Shown one piece after another: positions 1-12,199 of a stretch of 64,000 nt of DNA (position 1 is the stretch's first letter; each line of letters opens with the position of its first letter). The stretch is taken from contig NC_077223.1 in the NCBI RefSeq assembly GCF_024763615.1, positions 78,926,627-78,990,626 on the forward strand. The letters are read 5' to 3'. Under the pieces are notes generated by a model. The model was not told where the DNA came from, did no database searches, and was given only the letters and a program-made list of their open reading frames with translations. The position numbers were made by a program, and so were the translations under genes. Origin of the DNA: Phlebotomus papatasi (lineage: Eukaryota > Arthropoda > Insecta > Diptera > Psychodidae).

Positions 1-2479
1 GAATTTTGAGATTTTATCACTGTCAAACAGAAAAGACTACGAAAAAGTACAAGCCTTAATGCTGAAAATACTCAGCTAAAAAAAATTACAGTAAAAAATT
101 ATCCCAAACCGTCCAAACTCTTATACATTGAGGATTTTGAAGCTGGGACCAGTGTTTTTGGCATACATTTTAAGTAAATGTGCACAGTTTGAGTGCTGGA
201 AGACTTCTTAAGTGCAGTAGGGGAGATCGGGGAAGTTTGGGACACTTCTTTTATGTTTTGACTTTGAGGCATTATTTTAGAGAGTCATGGTATTGTCTCA
301 GAATTTTGTATTGCCCATAAAACTGTGCAACAGTGATTTTGTTCCTGGGTTCTCATGCTATTTTTTCTATTGCTATGATCAAATGATTTACGAAAATACT
401 TATCATTTTGATTTCATTTTAATTTCATTTTGTTTTTGCGCCTGGAATCTAGGCAAAACCGTTTTTGCCGTTTTTTGATACTTGGGTGCCTATATATCTC
501 CGATTCTTCTGAACCGATTTATTTCGTAATATGGGAACATTTGTTCTCCTTTACATGCCCGATAATCCTTTGGACAGATGTAGTTCGTGAAACTGACACT
601 AGGGGCGCTGTAGTCTCATATATGTCAGAAAACATGGAAAAATCGAACTTCTTAGCAACTTTAATCAAAAATGTCTCGAAAACTAAAACTGTCCGTAACA
701 ATCTGTTTTATGGGTTTGATTCAGAATTTTATTAGCTACATTTTCGTCCATGTGCAAGTTTTCTCTCAGATTGTTTTTTAACCTCGAAATTGGTTTACAC
801 TCTAAATCAATTCAGTTTTTTTCACAGAAAATCCACCTTCCGAAAAACTTTGTGGTCTTTCTGATGATTTTTAATCCTCATTATCACTTTCATTAAAGCT
901 ACTTTTACAGCTGTCTTTGACAGAACAATTTTCTCACATTTTCCGCATATTAAAACACCAGAAAACCACGTTAAATAACTATTTTTGCTTAAGAATATTT
1001 TTGTTGCTCTTTATTTTAACAGTAGAACAATAGGATCAGGAATCTTCATTTTTCTATTTTGTTTTTTACACTCTTTGTTTCTCGCAATTTGTCTTTGGAA
1101 TCTTTGTTTTTTGGACACCTTGTCTTTGTAAATTTCGTCTTTTATACATTGTGCACAATTTTATAATTTCCCAAAAATTTCATTTTACCCAGGAAATTTC
1201 TCTTTACCCTGGGCTAACTTCCCAAAACACAGAAATTTTTTCCCTTTGCCCCAACAGATACTGATAACTTCCGAAAACACAGAATATTTCCCTTTGGCGT
1301 CACAGTGAAAACTAATATAAAGAGCTTGATGCTCGACTCTAAACGTTTAAAACTCATCCTAAAGCCCTTATCTCTGTAAAGTTGTAAAGGGCTTAATGTT
1401 TTACCAGAAACTTAAACTCCAGGAGCATAGCACCGTCAGCCTAATTTAATATAAAGTTGTAATTTCATTATTTTATTTAATAAAATATATGGTGGATTGT
1501 GGAAAGGGAGACACTTATGAAAAAGTTCAATTTCAAATGCATTTTTAAGTTGAATAAATATTTATTACTTTTATTTAATTTAGATCATAAGATTCCTTTT
1601 GAAATATTCTAACAGAATCTTAACAGTTTTTATTAGAATTGTCAATCAATTAATTAGAATATTCAATCAAATTAGAAAACAACACATTTTAAAAGGATGG
1701 ACAAAATTTTGGAAAGTTGGACATAGTGATATTAATGACAAAATATTATACGAAATATGTAGAAAATCAAATGTTGAGGGTTTTCTGCGTATACTTGCAT
1801 ATTTGATGGTTATGCTAATCCCTCCTTTATGTCCGGGTAACAGTTGAGGAACACTAATTACCAAGAACTTCCTGTGGACGTCCAACCAAAAAGAGGTTCT
1901 GTAAATTTGACAGACGTCTCGCGCTGTCCAGCAGTTATAGCTTTAAAACGGGTGCAACTTCTTAGCAGATTTGGATACCTCACCGGTCAGGTCCTTTTCC
2001 ACTTGCTTATATAGGGCTAGATATCCCTAGATAGGGCTTTCGAGTTGCCTATGACATATCAGCGAAGACCGAACAGAAGGCGTTTTAGGGTTCTCGAGAG
2101 ACCCTTCCTTTTCTGACATTCTTTTCCTTACATTTCTTTTTAACATTCTTTCTTCTTGATATTCTGTGTAATTTTTTCCAACCTAAAACATATTTGATGG
2201 AGATTATGACAATTGTCGGGAACAATTGAATAAGTAAAATTTCGTAAAGTCATAATTCACATCCCTTTCTTTCTCAAAAGTTCTGCATACGTCTATGCTA
2301 CTCTTTCACACTCTTCTTCTTTTTCTTCTTCTTCTTTTGAACATCACACCAAATTAAATTTAGTCCAATCCAATTTTGTGTCCGAAAGAATGGGATACAC
2401 TTATGCAAATCTTTTGAGAAAGAAAGAGGCGCGAAATTTGATTTCATAAAAATTTTACTAACCTAAAAGATATGCCGGA
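1..2479. other. AT-rich DNA without a supported gene
   Basis: Only short open frames occur here, up to about 100 codons, and none shows a recognisable domain or splice context. At about 217 there is a TA followed by GGGGAGATCGGGGAAG, which resembles the ends of TA-flanked elements further right. I could not find a matching opposite end. Short pyrimidine-rich runs (for example near 2310-2335) are simple sequence. Confidence 0.6.
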
Positions 2480-2709
2480 GGTATCAAGATCAAAGATTAA
2501 ACAGTTCCCAGAAAAGCTATGCAAGCCATTATGAGGAGGCGTCGACCTCGAGGCAGACCTAGGACAAGGTGGCTGAATCAAATTCAGAATCTTGCCTTGG
2601 AACGCCTTGGGATCGAACCCGAATATTTTTCTGAAGTGGCGGAGGATCGACACGTGTAGGTTGTTAATTTGGATGTCATGGACTCGCGACCTCAACCAGT
2701 TGGAATGAC
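2480..2709 (+). pseudogene. LINE reverse transcriptase 3' tail (fragment)
   Basis: One frame reads RRPRGRPRTRWLNQI, then a short segment ending AEDR, and a stop at about 2657. Basic RGRPRTRW followed by LG and AEDR is the usual C-terminal tail of several insect non-LTR retrotransposon ORF2 proteins; this is recognition by pattern, not by search. The frame upstream is broken by a stop near 2500, and the tail is interrupted where related copies at 25837 and 26175 continue. It is a dead 5'-truncated fragment. A family A MITE begins directly after it at the TA at 2710-2711. Confidence 0.6.
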
Positions 2710-2711
2710 TA

Positions 2712-2964
2712 CACTGAGAGAAATTCGAAAGAGTTAAAATAACATTCCGGAAATGTTAATTTTACCCTGCAGTATTAATCCAAAATCGGTGTAAATATTA
2801 CCCTATTTAGGTGTATTAGGGGTTAAAGTGACCCTTTTTCATGTTAATTTTACCCTTAAAAAGGTGTAAAATTAACATTAAAAAATGTTGATATATTTTT
2901 ACACCTAAAACGTGTTAAAATTATGAGGAAAAAAAGTTAATCGCACCCTCTTTTTTTCTCAGTG
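2712..2964 (-). mobile_element. MITE family A, copy 1
   Basis: A 253-bp element starting CACTGAGAGAAA and ending TTCTCAGTG, with TA on both sides (2710-2711 and 2965-2966). Inside are paired GTTAATTTTACCC and GGTAAAATTAAC segments, so most of the unit can fold on itself. It has no coding capacity. The TA duplication and short TIR fit a non-autonomous Tc1/mariner-like element, although some other copies carry non-TA 2-bp flanks. Confidence 0.85.
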
Positions 2965-2966
2965 TA

Positions 2967-4154
2967 TTAATTCGTTTAAAATGTTTTACACCAACTTTTA
3001 ACTGGCTTTTCCTATATTCAATTCTAAGCAGTTTTAGGACAAATTGCGTGAATTGCTGAACATGAAATGTTTGTTTAAGTGTTCAAACTTGTGAAAATTC
3101 TAAATCATTTAGAAAGCAACTAATTTTGAAGAAGCATAAAAGTCACATGTTCAAACATTCCATAAAGCTCAGATGTTTTGTTATTCTTTTTTAATTAAAA
3201 AATAATATTATTTTGAGAACAGATGATTTAAACTTTAAACTCAATGAGTTTATCGGAAAAAATCGAAACAATAATTAAAATTAAATAGTGCGATGAATCT
3301 GAAAATGATTATATAATCCAAATCGATTAATAATTGCAGAGTTGGCTTCATGTTATATGTATTTAATAATCTGAATGGGTTATTAAGCCTTCTTCAAAGA
3401 CTCATTGTACTTTAATTTTAGATGTTACTTTATGTCTCTCTCTCTCTATAACCCAAAGAGTACAAAAAATCCTTGAATAAAATCCTATTAAGAATATTTT
3501 TACGTAAGAACATTTTATGAAAGGACTGAAATTAGAGAAGCAACGAAGTTGTCATACTTAAGTTCCATTAAATGTGTCTCAAGTGACTTGCCTTCGCAAA
3601 AAAATATTTACTAGAGGATCTTGGGGCGAAATGTGCCTATATAGTTATTTTGTTATTTAGAAGTCATTGGAAGACCTGACAAACAACTTTGCTGAATAAG
3701 ATTTTTCTGCAAATCTGAGGAAAGGTGCTTTTAAACCCATTTTCTAAAAGTTGATTTTGTGGAAGTTCTCAAAAATTTTAGGGTAAATCACAGAGTAATT
3801 TGTAGGATTTTGATTCGTTTTTTGTTGTAAATGAAATAAATCACTGATTGACATAGTTTCATAAGAAACTTGAGCCTCTGCAATTTTATTGTAGACCGAT
3901 TTGTGATAATGACGAGCAAAATGTGTTTTAATTTGAATAAACAGTTTTTATTAAGAAGAAAGGGCAGAAAAGGCGAACTGGAGACAAGTAAACAAAGTAC
4001 AAGTATATGTTATTTAGTGTGAATTTGTTATCTCGTGTCTTTTGGCACATTTTACCCCAAAAGGTCATTTTTGCGAAAAAGATTTTTGAGAGTAAAACTC
4101 TTCGGGAAATCCCAAAAACGGACTTGAAATTTATATTCAGCGGATCTAAATTGG
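2967..4154. other. AT-rich DNA without a supported gene
   Basis: No coding frame of useful length and no RNA gene signature is visible. There is a short TCTC microsatellite near 3435. The stretch around 3620-3800 (TTGGGGCGAAATG, then ATTTTCTAAAAGTTGATTTTGT) resembles the interior of the GGGGAGACTGGGG elements at 39839 and 44798, so it may be a decayed copy. Confidence 0.5.
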
Positions 4155-4391
4155 TAAAGGCCCTGTAGTCGGCCAGTTCCGCAACTCGGCCAGTGAAGTT
4201 ATATATTCAATTTAGTTAGATTTGGTATAATATGGTGTAACCGGTCTGATATTATAAGGTCTTATATTATAAACCTTATAAACAATGCAAATCAGTGAAA
4301 ATATCATAAAAGTGACTACAAAACGTTAAAAAAAAATGGTTCAATAAATCTACTGGCCGAGTTGAGAACCAGGCTGATTATAGGGTCTTTA
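4155..4391. mobile_element. Inverted-repeat element (CGGCCAGT type)
   Basis: The left arm TAAAGGCCCTGTAGTCGGCC continues through GCAACTCGGCCAGT. The right arm is its imperfect reverse complement (ACTGGCCGAGTTG to GGGTCTTTA). The arms are about 40 bp around an AT-rich centre, total about 237 bp, with no ORF. It is most likely a MITE; the superfamily cannot be assigned. Confidence 0.65.
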
Positions 4392-4643
4392 CGTTATTTA
4401 GATAATACTCACTAATTCCTATTTTTTAAAGGGAAGTTAGTCAGAAAAGGATATCTCCTGTAAAGAAAGTGTTTTGAAATTAAGATATATCTATATATAA
4501 GAATACAAAATTTTATGTTACTTTTTTAGTGCTCGAATGCCTTAAAACTATTAAGATTTAAAGGGAATCTGTTGCAAGAATTTGAAGTCTCGGCCTCTTT
4601 TACCTTGGGATATCGTTACTTGCATCAGCAATTGTAGTACCTT

Positions 4644-4903
4644 CACTGAGAGAAATCCGAAAAAGTTAAAATAACATTCCGGTAATGTTAATTTTACCCT
4701 GCAGTATTGATTCAAAATCGGTGTAAATATTACCCTTTTTAGATGTGTTAGGGGTTAAACTCCCTAACTCCTTAACCCTTTTTTACGTTAATTTTACCCT
4801 TAATAAGGTTAAAATTAACATAAAAAATGTTGATATATTTTTACACCTAAAAAGTGTTAAATTTCTGAGGAAAAAATGTTAATCGCACCCTTTTTTCTCA
4901 GTG
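4644..4903 (-). mobile_element. MITE family A, copy 2
   Basis: Same sequence and orientation as the copy at 2712, 260 bp. It is flanked by TT on both sides rather than TA. A short local expansion near 4755-4775 (CCCTAACTCCTTAACCC) is specific to this copy. It lies 50 bp from an oppositely oriented copy at 4954. Confidence 0.8.
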
Positions 4904-4953
4904 TTTACTCGGTATTTATTCAGAAATTTTTGTATAGGCTGTGTGTTTCCATA

Positions 4954-5206
4954 CACTGAGAGAAAAACGGGGGTGCGATTAACTTTTTTCCTCATAATTT
5001 TAACACTTTTGAGGTGTAAAAATATATCAACATTTTTTAATGTTAATTTTACGCCTTTTTAAGGGTAAAATTAACATGAAAAAGGGTAACTTTAACCCCT
5101 AATACACCTAAAAAGGGTAATATTTACACCGATTTCGGATCAATACTGCAGAGTAATATGAACATTTCCGGAATGTTATTTTAACTTTTTCGGATTTCTC
5201 TCAGTG
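4954..5206 (+). mobile_element. MITE family A, copy 3
   Basis: This is the reverse orientation of copies 1 and 2. It starts CACTGAGAGAAAAACGGGGG and ends TTTCTCTCAGTG. TA lies on the left and TG on the right, so the duplication is imperfect. With copy 2 it makes a head-to-head pair able to form a ~250-bp stem with a 50-nt loop. Confidence 0.8.
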
Positions 5207-5207
5207 T

Positions 5208-6404
5208 GTTTTTACAAGGACAGGTATAAATCATGATGAAGTTACGACAATTGCTGGTCCAAATAAATATGCATCAAATTTTAAAATTTTCAACTTGGTA
5301 ATTTTTGTTCCTTGTTGCTTTATCTGCCTGAATTGCTTTTCTGTTTGTTACTTCAGCTTTTTTTTGCTCCTTTTTGATTTTGGTACCCTTATAATTTCGC
5401 GTCCAAGGCGGTTTCCATGTTTCCTCCCTAAGCATCTGATGTGGGTGGATATAGAATTGAGTAGGATGAGTTTTCCGCAAGGTAGAAAATGTCAATTTCC
5501 TCCTTGGCATTTTTATGTTTTGGGCCAGCAATGAATTTTCCTCGGAAAACGAAGAAAATTTTCCTGAAACTTCTCTTTATTGGATGTCCAAGGGAAAACG
5601 GGAAGTTCAGAATGTGTTATCAACTACCCACAGAAAATCACTGATGTGGTGAGTTGTTGAAAATTGAACTTTAGAAATAACTGCAAAGCTCCAAAGTATA
5701 AATGAACTTTGTACAAAAGGACACTTCAAGATTAAATTTTATTTCCAACAAGATGGTATTGAAATAATATTATTTGAAAACGATTCTCTATTGCAGTATC
5801 TTTGATAATCTTGGTAGTTTTCTGAAATTGTACAAAAATTCTACAATGACAGACAGAAGATAACACAAAAGGGGTAATTTAGTAAGAAAATGCATAGCGG
5901 TACTCCGGGTACTTGTATTCGTGACTTCGATTTTATACTCTAAATTGCATTAGATGTTAGGATAATATAAACCGTTTTTATCCTATTTGTTATTTATTTT
6001 CCTTATTTCATTTTCATAAAGTCCTTCAACAATTTTATTTACAATTTAGTAGGGAAGTATGAGATTCTTTGAACTGAACACTACATTTAAGAAAGATATA
6101 ATATATTGAAAATAATATCAAAAGTATTCTTTTTTTCTTTTTTTATCTTTATTTAAAACCGAAGTACATGAATTAGGAAAATGGCCAAAAATCTGTTCAA
6201 ATATATGCTTTGTTTTAAACAAATTTCTGGAGTATCGTTTTAACATCTATACTGAGCGTGTGCACATTTAAGTATGAAATTGTAAAAAAAAACTTAGAAA
6301 ACAAGAGCACATTATAATCACTTCAATCTTAATTAACTGAAAATTTATTTATGTAACTGAAAATAAATTTTATTGAGCATAAAAATATAATTTACAATGC
6401 CATG
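5208..6404. other. AT-rich DNA without a supported gene
   Basis: Overlapping short open frames of about 80 codons occur on both strands at 5274-5534. They show no domain, no signal peptide and no splice signals that would extend them. I treat them as chance frames in pyrimidine-rich sequence. Confidence 0.55.
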
Positions 6405-6612
6405 TGGGGAGAAGTGGGGTACTTTTGAATTGGGCCACCTTTGAAATTGACCTTTTATTTCATATTTTTAAAAGGAATTGAGGCTTACCATAATGTAGGT
6501 TTAGAATTGGTTTGCCGAGTTAAATATCATGGTAAAGTCCACTTCCTTTGAAAAATAAAAGAAAAAGCCTTATTTAAAAGTTACTCAAATTCAAAAGTGC
6601 ACCACTTCCCCC
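6405..6612. mobile_element. MITE family C (GGGGGAAGTGGGG ends), copy 1
   Basis: The left end contains GGGGAGAAGTGGGGTAC and the right end CACCACTTCCCCC followed by TA, inverted relative to each other. The core has TACTTTTGAATTGGG and matching TCAAATTCAAAAGTGC arms. Other copies lie at 50397, 52454 and 54914, with partial ones at 39362, 46930 and around 61078-61441. Confidence 0.7.
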
Positions 6613-6618
6613 TATATA

Positions 6619-7119
6619 CAGTGAGTGTCAATATTTTGTTGCCTAATGGATGTTTGAGAAAACAAGTGAAAAAAATGATAGAAAAAATACTTTTTCAAAT
6701 TTTTGTAATTTGCCATTTTTAACCTAAATTATAAATTATCAAAAAGCAGATTATTTTCTATTATTTATCATAATTTTAACCTTAAAAATGTACAAATCCA
6801 CCATTTGCCTTTCAAATGAAATAAACTCAAAATGTAACTGGCTTACATTAAGTTAGTTGCATGTTTTGACCATTTTGAATTAGTTTTTTAAATGAGGCAA
6901 CAAACTTTTGATTTTTCAAAAATGACCAACTTTTGGAAAACAATTATTTTTGATATGAAATAAAATTATTTTTTTTTTTTTGAAAAATATAAATAATATC
7001 TAAGGATTACAGGGAACTCATCTGCAAAAAGAAAAATTTGAAAAAGTATTTTTTTCTATCATTTTTTTTCACTTGATTTCTCAAACATGCATTAGGCAAC
7101 AAACTATTGACACCCACTG
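6619..7119. mobile_element. TA-flanked foldback element, CAGTGGGTGTCAATA type
   Basis: A 501-bp element with ends CAGTGAGTGTCAATATTTTG and CAATAGTTTGTTGCC-type inverse at the right, with TA on both sides. The inverted arms run about 85 bp and include the AACAAGTGAAAAAAATGATAG region and its complement near 7050-7080. It has no ORF of its own. A one-ended relative lies at 29100. The CAGTG start with TA duplication fits a Tc1/mariner or pogo-derived MITE. Confidence 0.8.
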
Positions 7120-7121
7120 TA

Positions 7122-8097
7122 TGTTAAACTATACGCCATTATTGTCTATTTCATTTGGATGCTTTGCTGAAAGCCATTTTACTCAAGTTCGTTTTACAAA
7201 TTCAATTTTAATGTACTGTCCGAACTCTCACACATTAAAACAAGCTTGTCACTAACTTTTCTAATTTTAGAACCATCTTTCAATCTCACTTTAAAAACCT
7301 TTTAACTGTTCAAAACTACTTTTCAATACTTTAAATTTTAAATGATCCTTTTAGTAGTACTCATTAATCAGAAATTTTAAATGAGAAAAATCCTCAAAAC
7401 TAATTTCAATTTAACAATGAAACTTAAAATTCTGAGAGCAGAGAATTAATATGGATATATGATTTTTCACTTTTTGCTGATATAATTAAAAAAAAAAAAA
7501 GAGTTGGAGAGATGGCGGAGATTCAGCCGCGTGTTCAATATTTTGTCAGTGCTGAATTACAAAAGCTTGCCTACAATAAGTTAAATTGATTTAAAGAGGA
7601 TTTGGATTACACTCATTAAACAGGACCAATATAAATGCAAATTGTTAATCGGCAAATGCGCAAATGCATTATTACAGAAAGACATATACATATATGAAAC
7701 ATATTGTAATCTGTTTTATTGATAAGGTCTAATTTTGAGTCTATTTAGTGACAATACGTACCTATATTTATACTTTTGTTATTTTAAAGCATTATATAAA
7801 TAAAATGGATTGATCTGGCAAAATTCGAAACGCTGGTATAGCTTAGGATTGTGGTTAACCCCAATTCGTGAGTGAATTCAAGCTTGATGCGATAAATTTA
7901 GTTTGAAAATAACAAATAGTCTCATTCCGTGCTATTTTCAGTCGATATAAAATTATTCTAAAAAGTTATGTTAATCACACTAATAAACTCATCCTGGCGT
8001 AAATTTAATAATATAAATGAAATAACACGGTTTGAGGATACACATTCAGAAATAATTTTGAATTGATTGTTGTTGTTTACTAACGAGCAATTTAAGT
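7122..8097. other. AT-rich DNA without a supported gene
   Basis: No ORF, RNA gene or clear repeat pair was found. A poly-A run lies near 7489-7500. Confidence 0.5.
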
Positions 8098-8418
8098 ATT
8101 TTATTAATTCCGGTAAGCGTCAGGGGATGGAGGAGCTAAGAAAAAATCGGTTTTTTATAAAGTTTTCGGCTCGGGCTCCAAGCCTTACTCATCATTAAAG
8201 GCCCCTACACATTATAAAGGGATACTAAAAGGCCATTAAAGGAATTAAAGGCCATTAAAGGAATTAAAGGCCATTAAAAGGATACTAAAAGGTAATGACT
8301 AAGCAAAAAAAGAATTGATTTGACCACTGAGAAAGGCTTGGAGTTGGAGCCGAAAGCTTTAGGAAAAACCGTTTTTTTAGCAGCTCCATGCCCCGACGCT
8401 TACCGAAATTGATAAAAT
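8098..8418. mobile_element. Foldback element with long terminal inverted repeats
   Basis: The left arm TTCCGGTAAGCGTCAGGGG continues through GGAGCTAAG and TTTTCGGCTCGGGCTCC. The right arm is its imperfect complement ending GCCCCGACGCTTACCGAAAT. Arms are about 90 bp. The centre (about 8205-8290) holds a tandem repeat of GGCCATTAAAGGAATTAAA. A short related piece (CTTTCGGCTCGGTCTCCAAG) occurs at about 11283. Confidence 0.75.
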
Positions 8419-9661
8419 TTTGTATTAAATTTAGCGATTTTTCATTTAAAGATTATAGTGATCATTAATTATTACCTTCCAGTATAAGAGAAAGTAAGGC
8501 GTGTCGATCAGTTCTTTTAAATTTAAAAAGAAAAAAAATTTTAGGGGGTAAATTCAGAAGAACAAATCAAAAATCTTCCTTATATTATTAACTAAAAGCT
8601 TCATAGAGCTGCTTGCAATGGCTATTCCATGATCAATGGGATTTAATGTTGTCCTACTCTCGAATTTACTACGAAAATTTGTCGTATAAGATTGTCATAC
8701 CACAGAATTCCTTTCCAATTTATAAATTTCAAGGCCTTTCAACTAAATTCATTCTTAATTAAATCGGTTGAGGAATAAGTGCTCTAGAGCTAGAGTACTT
8801 TAACTTTGACCTTGAAAAACTCAAAATGATGAATTATCCGGTCATATGAATAACATGGAGGAAATGTTATTCTAGGTGACATCAAAAATGCATTATGATT
8901 TATGTTTCTCATACTTATCAATTTCTCATGATTCTCATTTTCACCGTACTTGTCATAATTGCTCTAAAATGTCCGTACTCATTACGTATGAGGTGAACAT
9001 AAGTTTGTCTATATTTGTTTCCAAAATTATTAAATAATTTTCCAAAATATTTGTCCCTATCAACAAGTATATGACAAGGTAAACTAATCACAATTTCATA
9101 TAGTTTATTGCTTTCAATACACTTCCTAATTACTAGAATTCAAATTTTGATTTTCAGATAATAATGCTTATTATTGTAAATTTTACACTATTGCATTAAT
9201 ATGAGAAACTTGGAAATGTGACTCATAGCCCTATTAAATATTTAAGCAAATTGTTCACAGTATTTAAATTCAAACAAAGTTACATGTACTCCATCCATAA
9301 TTTAAATAAATCAAATGTTTGGTGAGCTTGAAAATTCTGGATAGAAATGTGATATTGAATTTTGTCATTTTCATTAACTTTGCAAATTCTCGATCAAATA
9401 TCACATTCGATAATCTCTATGGCAAATTAAGTCGAATGAAATTAATATTTAAACAAATTTTCTGGGTTTCTCTTTCTCAATAAAACAATGTTTCCCAATA
9501 GACAAATCATAGATTAAAATTATATGAATCTGAGGTATTTTTCAATCTTAATTTTACCCCAATAGGCCCAATAAAAATTTAACAGATCGTAAATCGTAAG
9601 AAAAGAAGAATTTAAAAAACATAATAAAAGCATTGTGACATCTCTGGATTTTCAACAATTT
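8419..9661. other. AT-rich DNA without a supported gene
   Basis: No coding frame longer than a few dozen codons, and no inverted-repeat pair I could recognise. Confidence 0.5.
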
Positions 9662-9872
9662 CACTGAGAAAAAAAAAGAGGGTGCGATTAACCTTTTTTC
9701 CTCAGAATTTTAACACTTTTTAGGTGTAAAAATATATCGACATTTTTTAACATGAAAAAGGGTAACTTTAATCCCTAATACACCTAAAATTTACACCTAT
9801 TTTGGATCAATACTGCAGGGTAAAATTAAGATTTCCAGAATGTTATTTTAACTTTTTTCGGATTTCTCAGTG
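9662..9872 (+). mobile_element. MITE family A, copy 4 (internally deleted)
   Basis: Starts CACTGAGAAAAAAAAAGAGG and ends TTTCTCAGTG. It is flanked by TT on both sides. At 211 bp it lacks about 40 bp of the centre, including the TTAATTTTACACC arm and part of the ATTTACACC region. Confidence 0.8.
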
Positions 9873-10825
9873 TTCTAAATTATATTAAAAAGATATCTAG
9901 GACTAATTGCATTCCAAGATCGTCCTGTATAATTTATTGTTGATGACAAAGTAACTAAGGGGATTGTCAGGAAAGCTCTTGGGGTAGTTTTGTATGTTTA
10001 TTTAATTTGAAATAACTTCTTTAAATCAAATTTCAAATTTGAAAAGCCCTTTTTCACGAGAAATTTTGAATATCATAATTTTCTAAAACCAAAGATAAAA
10101 AAATACAAAACATAAAAAAGTACTTTTTTCGATCGTTTATAAAATTTTTACTGAAAAAAAAGCATTATTTGCATATCATATTGTTGAAATTTCCTTAAAA
10201 TTATTTAAGCTAAAAAAACTATACTGTCTGCAGTATTTTGAGAATTCTTCTTTTAAAGTATTATCTTTAAAATACTAAAGCAATATAATAAAACTATTAT
10301 TATTCAAATGAGTTTTAGCGCTTCTTAAACACCGTGCATTTTCATATGAAATTATGAAAAACGGAGAATTTATGAAGAAAGTGTGACAAAAACAGGTGGT
10401 AAACCGTTCCATACTTTAGTAAATACTCGATTTTGTGACTTAGATGATGCATTATACCCGAAAAGTAGCTTCGCATCATTTCCTAGATACATAAAGTTGT
10501 TTAATAATTCAACTCACGGGAAAGAGCATTATCTTTACGAATTCAAAGATTTCAGAAATTTTCCTATGCACAATTTATTTTTGAACTTAATGGTCCGCAA
10601 CCGATTTATAATTCAGACGAAAGATTGCTCAAAATGGCTTAAGGGGTTACGTGGATTACGCTTACTAAAAAAAAAACAGCATATTTCCTTGACATCTTTT
10701 TTTCAATATAATAAAACAAATATTTAATTCGTGCTCTTAAGCATATAAAGGATCAACATTTTATCTATATTTTCTGAAATTTTCAATTCTAAAGTTTAAA
10801 AATTCAGCCATTGGGACCTGATTTT
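9873..10825. other. AT-rich DNA; short unassigned open frame
   Basis: An open frame of 114 codons (10383-10727, GTG at its start) has no recognisable domain or splice context. Its end overlaps AAGGGGTTACGTGG, whose reverse complement CCACGTAACCCCTT also occurs near 39522, suggesting repeat-derived sequence. I do not call it a gene. Confidence 0.45.
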
Positions 10826-11145
10826 TGGTGACTATGGACAAGATTTCTCAGAGTATACTCATATAACGTGAAAAAACTAAACATTTCCTATTAGCTGATG
10901 AGTTAAACTTGTATTTGACCAATAGATTTTTTTTAATTTTTGATCTTTACTTATTTTACAAGACAAAATCTAGTGTAAAATACATCAAAAATTGTATTTT
11001 TTGTATAAAATGCTGCTAAAAATTCAAATTTAAGTTAAGAAAAATCTACCGCTCAAGTACGAGTTTAACTCATTAGCTAATAGGAAATTATGTAGTCTTT
11101 TGACGTCCGATGTATATATTCTGACTGAGAAATCTTGTCCACCAA
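10826..11145. mobile_element. Inverted-repeat element
   Basis: The left arm contains GGACAAGATTTCTCAG and TTTCCTATTAGCTGATGAG. The right arm carries their complements, CTCATTAGCTAATAGGAAA and CTGAGAAATCTTGTCC. Together they form a ~320-bp unit with arms of about 100 bp. No ORF; probably a MITE of unassigned family. Confidence 0.7.
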
Positions 11146-11631
11146 AGAGTATGTTTTTTCAAAAAAAAAATTATCCGAAAGTCAGGTCCGAACGACTGAT
11201 TTTTTAAATGAGTTCAAATCTTACAGAAGATTCCGGATTCGTCGGAAAGTGCAGTTACTCTTAGAAAAGCGGCAACTCTTTCCAAAGCTTTCGGCTCGGT
11301 CTCCAAGCTTTCATCAGTGGCTGGAGCATAAAGAGAGCCTTCTTTATTTTCTTTTCTAGTAAATTTTTCTTTCTTTCTTCTGTACAACAATTTAACACTT
11401 ACTCGAATCAATAAGGAGTTTCCAGAGTTTTTATCTATCGATTTTGACGATACCTAGGCTCTTTATAGCCCTTTAGTCTACCTGACAATCTCAACTCCAA
11501 TTTTTTTTAAATTCCATAATTAAATTGTAGAGAATCCTATGTCTTTATCTTCGGATAAAAAACCCTTCAGGCGGCATTTATAGCGGGGACTTTTGATTCG
11601 AAACTGTTCTTTCGAAATAAAAATATCTCAC
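11146..11631. other. AT-rich DNA without a supported gene
   Basis: Overlapping short frames on both strands (11135-11411) have no family features. The segment CTTTCGGCTCGGTCTCCAAG near 11283 matches the arm of the foldback element at 8098, so this is probably a decayed fragment of that family. Confidence 0.5.
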
Positions 11632-11785
11632 TGAGCTTTCTCGCCGTGTCATTTTGCCTACTCTCAGGTACACAAAATATCGCCCTGGGCTTTCTCTCAG
11701 TGACAATTGGCTACCTTCTGGCGCACAAAATATCGCACTGAGCTTTCTCAGTGGATATTGCCTAACTTCTGGCGCACAAAAATAA
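11632..11785. repeat. Tandem repeat, about 54-bp unit, three copies
   Basis: The unit CTGAGCTTTCTC, then a variable part, then CTTCTGGCGCACAAAATATCG recurs about three times. The last two copies are more alike than the first. On the minus strand it stays open through all units and encodes repeats containing YFCAPEG and LRES, but no start or splice context supports a protein. Confidence 0.65.
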
Positions 11786-11892
11786 CTCTTCGAAAGCTCA
11801 ATCAACTGTTTTTTGTTATTGATAAATATAAAGTGCTGTCCATGCAGATTTTTCAAGAGTTTTCACACCTTTCAGCAAGGATATCTTTAAAA

Positions 11893-12042
11893 ATGCCTTC
11901 AAACAACGCAAATATTCTCTTTGTTTGCAAAGAACTAGTTCGTTATTTCTTAGCCATAAGATAGATCATTATTAAGCTCATGAAGTGCGATGAGAAATAG
12001 TAGATCAGCTTTTTGCAAACAAAGAGAAAATTCGCATTTTTT
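11893..12042. repeat. Inverted repeat, about 150 bp
   Basis: GCAAATATTCTCTTTGTTTG at about 11909 is matched by CAAACAAAGAGAAAATTCGC at about 12016 on the opposite strand. The loop is AT-rich. It could be a short MITE; target duplication was not resolved. Confidence 0.55.
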
Positions 12043-12199
12043 GAAGATTCACTCTGTGCGAACCATGCCTACATTCCCCTAATGCATCTCATTAAACTAT
12101 CATTTTCATTATAAGTATTATATTATCTTCTTGTATTGATAGATGTTCAAATCATATCCGAAATGGTATAAAAAAGGGTGCCAATAGGTCATAATACGA

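Noticed and set aside
10383..10727. 114-codon frame
   Set aside because: GTG start, no domain, overlaps a dispersed AAGGGGTTACGTGG repeat.
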